Assembly (NCBI GenBank): GCA_002317575.1
Contig: DCIH01000085.1
Location: 20,409 to 27,621 of the forward strand
Direction: 5' to 3'
Source of the DNA: Verrucomicrobia bacterium UBA1731
Lineage (GTDB): Bacteria > Verrucomicrobiota > Kiritimatiellia > RFP12 > UBA1067
DNA length: 7,213 bases
Below are positions 1 through 4,593 of this stretch, piece by piece. Each line of letters begins with the position of its first letter. Within the stretch, counting starts at the first letter, position 1. A program made the translations under genes and the position numbers. The notes below the pieces were generated by a model. That model was not told the DNA's origin. It saw only the letters and a program-made list of their open reading frames with translations, and searched no databases.

Positions 1-1253
1 TCATGCGCACGCACGGCATGCAGGGCGAAGTCGTGGGCATGGCGGCGGCGATCTGCAGAAAAGAGGGCTGCGATCCGCGGGGCGTGTACGAGCGCCACCT
101 GGAGGACCTCAAGGCGCTGATGCGCCGTGGCGTGGGGACGGGCAAGTCGCAGCCGCCGCAGGACTACAACTGCGGCTCCTTGGGCGACGACACCGCCATG
201 CTCCAGAAGCTCCTTGATTCCGGCAAGGGCCGCGTCGAATTTCCCGAGGGACTCTGGATCGTCTCGCGTTCGCTCGTGATCGGATCGGACACGCATCTCG
301 TCTGTTCGCCGCGGACGACCGTCCGCTTGCGCGACTGGGCGAACTGCCCGATCCTCAAGAACCGCAGCGCCGAGAAGGGTGAAGACCACAACATCACCGT
401 CGAGGGCGGCACATGGGACGGGAACAATGTCCACCAGAAGCGCGGCGGAGACGACGGGATGGGTCGCTGCGCGTTCGGGCAGCTCATGGTGTTCGCGGGC
501 GTCCGGGGTCTTCGGGTGCGGGATGTGCGCCTCAAGGATCCCGACAGCTACTGCCTCGAAATCACGGACGTCGTGGACTTCGAGGTTTCGGATGTCGTAT
601 TCGACTGCAACGACAAGACGCCGAACCAGGACGGACTGCACGTGGACGGCTTCGCGCGGGACGGTCTCATCCGAAACCTGCGCGGCCACACGAACGACGA
701 CCTCGTGGCGCTGAACAGCGACGAAGGCGACTGGCGCAGTCCCTCGAACGACATCGTCAATGTCACGATCGACGGCATCTACGGCGGCGAGAACGGTTTT
801 ACGGCCGTGCGGCTTTTGTCCCGCAACGCACATGTCGAGAACATCGTCATCCGCAACGTCTACGGGAAGTACAAGTACCACGGCGTGACCTTCACGCACT
901 GGGCGTTCGACGACCACAAGCCGGGCATGGGCCACTTCGACAACGTCGTCGTCGAGAACATGTTCGCCGCAAGCTGTCTCAATGACGCGACGGATGAGGT
1001 TTGGAAGGCGTGGGGACCGTACGGGATGATCTACTTCCAGGACAAGGTCGAGAGCGTCGGCCGGGTGACGGTGCGCAATCTGCGCCGCATCGATCCGCCG
1101 AACGTCACGAACAAGACCGGAACCGTTTGGATCGGCGAGGGCGTCAAGATCGACACGCTTATCCTCGACAACGTCGACCAGGTGCTCTCGGACGCCAAGC
1201 CGCTCATCCACAAGGCGCCTTCGGCCCGGATCCGCACGTTCGTCGAAAGGTAA
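1..1253 (+). CDS. FAD-dependent oxidoreductase C-terminal tail fused to GH28-like beta-helix protein (5' partial)
   Basis: The reading frame is open from the window edge to TAA at 1251-1253, so the true start lies upstream. Numbering below starts at the ATG at position 3. Residues 1-45 (GMQGEVVGMAA, then PRGVYERHLEDLKALM) match the C-terminal end typical of PF12831-type FAD-dependent oxidoreductases. After a short linker, residues 54-83 (DYNCGSLGDDTAMLQKLL, then VEFPEG) look like the usual opening of a pectate-lyase-type beta-helix. Repeated strands with N-x-x-I/V patterns follow. NQDG at 208-211 and NDD at 231-233 correspond to the NTD and DD catalytic blocks of GH28 polygalacturonases, with near-family spacing (D210 to D232/D233). 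The GH28 GHG motif appears replaced by GGENG (261-265), so substrate and mechanism may differ. A start at the ATG at 120 would give a beta-helix protein alone, but nothing stops the frame upstream of it. The family call is firm for both parts; the catalytic function is inferred. Confidence 0.85.
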   Translation, partial: MRTHGMQGEVVGMAAAICRKEGCDPRGVYERHLEDLKALMRRGVGTGKSQPPQDYNCGSLGDDTAMLQKLLDSGKGRVEFPEGLWIVSRSLVIGSDTHLVCSPRTTVRLRDWANCPILKNRSAEKGEDHNITVEGGTWDGNNVHQKRGGDDGMGRCAFGQLMVFAGVRGLRVRDVRLKDPDSYCLEITDVVDFEVSDVVFDCNDKTPNQDGLHVDGFARDGLIRNLRGHTNDDLVALNSDEGDWRSPSNDIVNVTIDGIYGGENGFTAVRLLSRNAHVENIVIRNVYGKYKYHGVTFTHWAFDDHKPGMGHFDNVVVENMFAASCLNDATDEVWKAWGPYGMIYFQDKVESVGRVTVRNLRRIDPPNVTNKTGTVWIGEGVKIDTLILDNVDQVLSDAKPLIHKAPSARIRTFVER

Positions 1254-1287
1254 GATACTCGTTCCATTCCGGGAGCCAGTTGATGGC

Positions 1288-1317
1288 TTGCTGTTGGGCG
1301 ATTTTTTTTGGTACAAT
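1288..1317 (+). promoter_or_regulatory. sigma70-like promoter for the terB-like/GH20 unit
   Basis: The -10 hexamer TACAAT lies at 1312-1317. A weak -35, TTGCTG, lies at 1288-1293 with an 18-bp spacer that includes a run of eight T (1302-1309). The predicted transcription start is near A1324, giving a leader of about 23 nt before the ATG at 1347. The stretch TACAATTCGCA closely resembles TATCATTCGCA in the promoter at 3600-3629, which raises confidence. The -35 matches the consensus only at TTG. Confidence 0.55.
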
Positions 1318-1334
1318 TCGCACAACATTCACTC

Positions 1335-1341
1335 AAGGAGG
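1335..1341 (+). promoter_or_regulatory. Strong ribosome binding site fixing the terB-like start
   Basis: AAGGAGG lies 5 nt before the ATG at 1347. The frame is open back to a TTG at 1308, but that codon lies inside the predicted promoter, so the ATG at 1347 is the supported start. A second in-frame ATG at 1353 is 11 nt from this site and less well placed. Confidence 0.8.
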
Positions 1342-1346
1342 CAGTC

Positions 1347-2102
1347 ATGGGCATGGGTTCGATTCTGCAGGAAGTCACCAAGGCGTTTTCGGGCATGAAG
1401 TTCGGCGGCAAGAAGAAGGATGCCGAACTGGCGGCGCTTGACCGCGGCGTGTTGGAAGTCGCGCTGATGATCGCCGCGCTCGACGGCGAGATTCTGCCTT
1501 CCGAATACGCGGCGTTCGAGGAGCTGGCCAAGACATGCCGCGGCTACACCGCCAAGGCCGCCCGCGCCTGCCTCGATTCAGCCCTCAAGAGCGCGGGATA
1601 CCTGATTGCCATTTCACAGGTCGGATGCTACGACGAAAAGGCACGTCTTGCGGCGTTCGTCGAGATGGCGACCGCGGCCATGCCGAAGGGGTTCGCGTGC
1701 GGTTCGATGGCCGATTTGCGCCGCGCGTTCGCGCTGTGGGTGGCGATGGGCGTTTCCGACGGCGGCTTCAGCGATCTCGAGCGCAAGGCCGTTGAAGCGC
1801 TGCGCGCGCGCTACGCGGAATTCGTCGTGGCGAAGGATCGCGCGGAAAGGGAAAAGGAAGAGCGCCTGGCCCAGCTTTCGCCTATGCATTCTCTGGCCTA
1901 CAAGGCCACGGCCGCCGCCAAGAAGTCGTTCGTGCTCGGGCCGGAATTCATCGTTTCCGCCGAGAAGGTGGTGAAGGATTTCGGCGTCGCGTCCAAGCGC
2001 GAGAAGGCGATTGCGGCGTTGGATGCCTTGGTCAATGTCGTGAGCGTCGAAACGACGAAGGGCGTGACATCCGTCTCCGCAGCGTCGATTTTCATGCGCT
2101 GA
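1347..2102 (+). CDS. TerB-like (tellurite resistance TerB family fold) cytoplasmic protein
   Basis: The product is 251 residues, with no signal peptide or membrane segment, so it is probably cytoplasmic. It is nearly all alpha-helical. Two helical modules each carry an acidic motif: DGEILPSE at residues 46-53 and DGGFSDLE at 138-145. This paired DG-x5-E arrangement is characteristic of TerB-like domains (PF05099 and relatives), where such acidic residues are linked to metal binding. The region after about residue 160 is a charged helix (KDRAEREKEERL) followed by a Lys/Ala-rich tail without a recognised domain. TerB-like proteins occur in tellurite resistance, phage defence and envelope-stress settings, but no other ter gene is here, so a tellurite role is not supported. 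The gene has its own promoter and a strong RBS and ends 4 nt before a GH20 gene, with which it is probably cotranscribed. The fold call is by motif only. Confidence 0.8.
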   Translation: MGMGSILQEVTKAFSGMKFGGKKKDAELAALDRGVLEVALMIAALDGEILPSEYAAFEELAKTCRGYTAKAARACLDSALKSAGYLIAISQVGCYDEKARLAAFVEMATAAMPKGFACGSMADLRRAFALWVAMGVSDGGFSDLERKAVEALRARYAEFVVAKDRAEREKEERLAQLSPMHSLAYKATAAAKKSFVLGPEFIVSAEKVVKDFGVASKREKAIAALDALVNVVSVETTKGVTSVSAASIFMR

Positions 2103-2106
2103 CAAC

Positions 2107-3585
2107 ATGAAAAAACGGCTTTGCTTCTTGTTCTCGTTCGCGTGCGCCGTTTCTTGGGCGGCGGACGGGCCGCTCCTTGTGTTCCATCTCGACTTCAACA
2201 TCAGCACGCTCAACAAGGCGGCGATCCTCAAGACGCTCGACCACGTCGCGCAGCAGGGCTACAACGCGATCCTGTGGGAAATCGAGCACGCCGTCAAGTT
2301 CGACTGCTGTCCCGAAGTGGCGTCGCCGGACGCGTTCACCAAGGACGAATTCCGCGCGATCCTCGCGGCGGCGAAAAAGCGCGGCCTCGCGCCCATTCCG
2401 CTGATGCAGACCTTCGGCCACGGCGAGTACGTGATGGCGCACGACCGCTTCAAGCCGCTCCGCGAGCGTCTGGACCGCAAGGACTGCTACTGCTCGTCCA
2501 ATCCCGACGTGCGCAAATTCCAGAAGGCGCTGCTGCACGAATACCTGGAGCTCTTCGGACCCGACGTGAAGCGCTTCCACCTGGGCGGCGACGAGGCCTG
2601 GGTGTTCCGGTCGTGCGCGAAATGCAAGGCGCGCAATCCGAGCGAGCTCTATGTGGAGCACCTCGCGGACGTCGCGCAGGAGCTGCGCGCGAAGAAGATT
2701 CGCCCCGGCGTCTGGCACGACATGCTTCGCCGCTTCGACGAAACGGGCGCCAACTACGCCGCGCTGCCGAAGGACTTCGCCATCTGGTTCTGGGACTATG
2801 GCACCTACGAGAAGGACGCCTGGGCGCGCGGACAGGAGGCGGCGCTCAGACGCGAACTCGCGGCCGGGCGCGATGTGATCTACTGCGGCTCGATCCGCAG
2901 CTTCATCGACAGTCCGTTCATCGTTCGCTACGGTTTCCACCGCGCGAACCTCGCCGAGTCGATCGGCTACGCGCGCCAGGAGAAGCTCACGGGCTACTGC
3001 GTCACTTCGTGGATGATCCACCAGAGTTCGCTCGAGCTCCAGTGGCCGCTGATCGACTTTGCGGCGAAGCGCTACCGCAAGCCCGGCGCGGATGCGGCGG
3101 CGGACTGGCGGGAAATCGTCGCCGGCTATTTCGGCGGCGCCGTTTCCGTCGAGAATCTCGACGCGCTCACCGAATGGGATACGGGCCTCGTGGGGGCCGA
3201 CGCGCGCTACGGCACGTACAAGGATGGCGCGATTCCGTCCACGGGCGGCATCGCGGAGCGCATCGCGACATGGAAGCCGGGCGAAGCGGAGAAGACGGCG
3301 GCGCTCGTGCGCGGACTCACCGAAAAGGCCCGCAGGCCGCTGTCGGCGTTGCGGCGCGCGCGCGCGGCGAACGCTTCGCCGTTCGTCAAACTGGCGCTCG
3401 ACGCGGCCGAACTCAAGATCGCCTGTCAGGAGATGATGGCGGATGCGCTCTCCACGCAAAAGCTGTCAACGGTGTCGTTCCCGTGCGAACGCGCGCGCGA
3501 CTTCTACCGCCGCGAGATGGGCGAGCATTCGGCGCAGCGCGCCATCGAGCGCATCACGCGCCTGTACGAGCGCCCCGCGGAGTAA
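2107..3585 (+). CDS. Secreted GH20-type beta-N-acetylhexosaminidase (HexD-like)
   Basis: The product is 492 residues. A Sec signal peptide (MKKRLCFLFSFACAVSWAA) has likely cleavage near residue 19, so the enzyme acts outside the cytoplasm. The TIM barrel follows directly, without the N-terminal GH20b domain of classic hexosaminidases, as in the HexD-like branch. QTFGH at 101-105 and HLGGDE at 158-163 are the expected GH20 blocks. D162 would orient the substrate acetamido group and E163 is the general acid in substrate-assisted cleavage of terminal beta-GlcNAc or GalNAc. Aromatic residues at W227, W229, W302 (TSWMIHQ) and W313 fit the sugar pocket. A CxxC pair (C170, C173) follows the catalytic loop. 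Residues from about 380 form a helical C-terminal region typical of this branch. No clear RBS precedes the ATG; the gap to the terB-like stop is 4 nt, suggesting reinitiation. The signal peptide supports this start. Confidence 0.9.
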   Translation: MKKRLCFLFSFACAVSWAADGPLLVFHLDFNISTLNKAAILKTLDHVAQQGYNAILWEIEHAVKFDCCPEVASPDAFTKDEFRAILAAAKKRGLAPIPLMQTFGHGEYVMAHDRFKPLRERLDRKDCYCSSNPDVRKFQKALLHEYLELFGPDVKRFHLGGDEAWVFRSCAKCKARNPSELYVEHLADVAQELRAKKIRPGVWHDMLRRFDETGANYAALPKDFAIWFWDYGTYEKDAWARGQEAALRRELAAGRDVIYCGSIRSFIDSPFIVRYGFHRANLAESIGYARQEKLTGYCVTSWMIHQSSLELQWPLIDFAAKRYRKPGADAAADWREIVAGYFGGAVSVENLDALTEWDTGLVGADARYGTYKDGAIPSTGGIAERIATWKPGEAEKTAALVRGLTEKARRPLSALRRARAANASPFVKLALDAAELKIACQEMMADALSTQKLSTVSFPCERARDFYRREMGEHSAQRAIERITRLYERPAE

Positions 3586-3599
3586 GCGCGTCCCGACGG

Positions 3600-3629
3600 T
3601 TGCGTCGTGTGGTTCGGACATGCTATCAT
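3600..3629 (+). promoter_or_regulatory. sigma70-like promoter with extended -10 before the Tat lipoprotein gene
   Basis: The -10 is TATCAT at 3624-3629, preceded by TGC (an extended -10, TGn). The -35 is TTGCGT at 3600-3605, with an 18-bp spacer. The predicted start is near A3636, giving a leader of about 17 nt. The layout (TTGC, 18 bp, TA-YM-AT then TCGCA) parallels the promoter at 1288-1317. It would start a unit covering the three genes from 3653 to the window end. Confidence 0.55.
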
Positions 3630-3640
3630 TCGCATATGGA

Positions 3641-3647
3641 AAAGGAG
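3641..3647 (+). promoter_or_regulatory. Ribosome binding site fixing the Tat lipoprotein start
   Basis: AAAGGAG lies 5 nt before the ATG at 3653. The frame is open back to 3443 inside the GH20 gene, but only the start at 3653 combines a good RBS with a Tat signal peptide beginning at the N-terminus. Confidence 0.8.
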
Positions 3648-3652
3648 ATTTC

Positions 3653-4558
3653 ATGAGCACGGCCGTCAATCGCAGGACATTCCTCGCCGAAACGGCGGCC
3701 GCTGCTTTTCTCGGAGGCTGCGCGTCGTCCGTCGGCAAACGCGCCTTCTACGGCTCCACCATCCGCGACCGACTGTGGATGTGGGGACATCACGCGGACA
3801 TGTGCCACGAGTCCGATTTCAGTCATCGCAAGGGCTGGAAATGGCCGGGGCCGTCCGTCGAGCAGGCGGAAGGGTGCCGGCTCATGGGCATCCCGAACGA
3901 CTGCGTGATCCGCTGGGGCAACAAGCCCGAGCATCCGTGGGGCGACTACTTCGAGCAGTTCCGTTCGCTCAGGCGCTTCAGCTTCGGCATCACCGACGGC
4001 GGCAACGGCACGGTGTGGGACAAGCTCGATTGGGCGATCAAGGAGCTGAAGCCCGCTTTCCCGAATTTCACGGGTGGTTTTCTGGACGACTTTTTCGTCA
4101 TGAAGAATCTCACGCAGTCCGTGGACGTCGTGCGCAGAATCGCGGACCGGCTCCATGAAAACGATTTGCGTCTTTCCGTGGTGGTGTATTCTGACCAGGA
4201 CGGCATCAAGCCGGAATTCAAGCAATATCTCGACATTTGCGACGAAACGAGCTTCTGGTGCTGGCAAAGCAAGAATCTCGTGCAGATGGAGGCGTCCGTC
4301 CGCCGCATGCGCGATTTCATCGGTTCGGACAAGGATCTGCTGATGGGCGTGTACATGTGGGACTATACGCTGGGGGCGCCCGTTGCGCCCGACCGCATGA
4401 CGCTGCAGCTCGATTTCGCGGAGCGCTTGCTTCGCGACCGGACCGTCACGGGACTCATCTTCCATCCGTCTTACGCGGCGGCTCTCGACGTGCCGGCCGT
4501 CCATCTCGCGAAGGCGTGGGTTCGCAGACATGGCGACGAAACGTGGGGCGTCGGCTGA
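3653..4558 (+). CDS. Tat-exported lipoprotein of uncharacterised, probably TIM-barrel family
   Basis: The product is 301 residues. The N-terminus has a twin-arginine motif (NRRTFL, residues 6-11), an Ala-rich hydrophobic stretch and a lipobox LGGC with C23 as the predicted lipidated residue. It should therefore be exported folded and anchored to a membrane. The body starts with DRLWMWGH (39-46) and has regularly spaced alternating strand and helix segments: CVIRWG (84-89), FSFGIT (109-114), NFTGGFLDDFF (138-148), LSVVVYS (174-180), FWCW (201-204), MGVYMWDY (231-238) and GLIFHPS (267-273). This looks like a beta/alpha barrel. The acidic pair D145-D146 at a strand end, aromatic residues and D237 are plausible active-site groups. 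I associate this pattern with uncharacterised proteins of PVC and Bacteroidota genomes but cannot name a family. Its position upstream of a DUF4091-like gene suggests glycan metabolism. Enzyme activity is inferred, not shown. Confidence 0.85.
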   Translation: MSTAVNRRTFLAETAAAAFLGGCASSVGKRAFYGSTIRDRLWMWGHHADMCHESDFSHRKGWKWPGPSVEQAEGCRLMGIPNDCVIRWGNKPEHPWGDYFEQFRSLRRFSFGITDGGNGTVWDKLDWAIKELKPAFPNFTGGFLDDFFVMKNLTQSVDVVRRIADRLHENDLRLSVVVYSDQDGIKPEFKQYLDICDETSFWCWQSKNLVQMEASVRRMRDFIGSDKDLLMGVYMWDYTLGAPVAPDRMTLQLDFAERLLRDRTVTGLIFHPSYAAALDVPAVHLAKAWVRRHGDETWGVG

Positions 4559-4582
4559 GACCTCGTCGCGACTCGGCTGAAA

Positions 4583-4587
4583 AAGGA
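4583..4587 (+). promoter_or_regulatory. Ribosome binding site for the DUF4091-like gene
   Basis: AAGGA lies 6 nt before the ATG at 4594. The frame is open upstream to 4237 inside the lipoprotein gene, but the RBS and the signal peptide immediately after 4594 support this start over the in-frame ATG at 4609. The 35-bp gap has no recognisable promoter, so the gene is probably cotranscribed with the one upstream. Confidence 0.7.
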
Positions 4588-4593
4588 TCGAAC

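Noticed and set aside
1274..1309. AGCCA/TGGCT hairpin (1274-1288) followed by eight T (1302-1309) as an intrinsic terminator for the first gene
   Set aside because: The stem is only 5 bp and the T run begins 13 nt after it, within the spacer of the predicted promoter; this is not a canonical terminator.
1347..2102. Tellurite-resistance operon
   Set aside because: Only one TerB-like gene is present, and no TerA, TerC, TerD or TerE-type genes flank it.
2092..3459. 455-codon open frame on the - strand opposite the GH20 gene
   Set aside because: Same antisense bias; the + strand carries an intact GH20 active site over this stretch.
2121..3656. 511-codon + strand frame overlapping the GH20 gene
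   Set aside because: The translation is Arg/Gly/Ala-rich low-complexity sequence typical of a shifted frame. Only its last six codons raise a separate question about a mini-ORF.
4551..4580. Direct repeat TCGGCTGA at 4551-4558 and 4573-4580
   Set aside because: Eight bases, two copies, one spanning a stop codon; plausible by chance in GC-rich sequence and with no operator-like symmetry.
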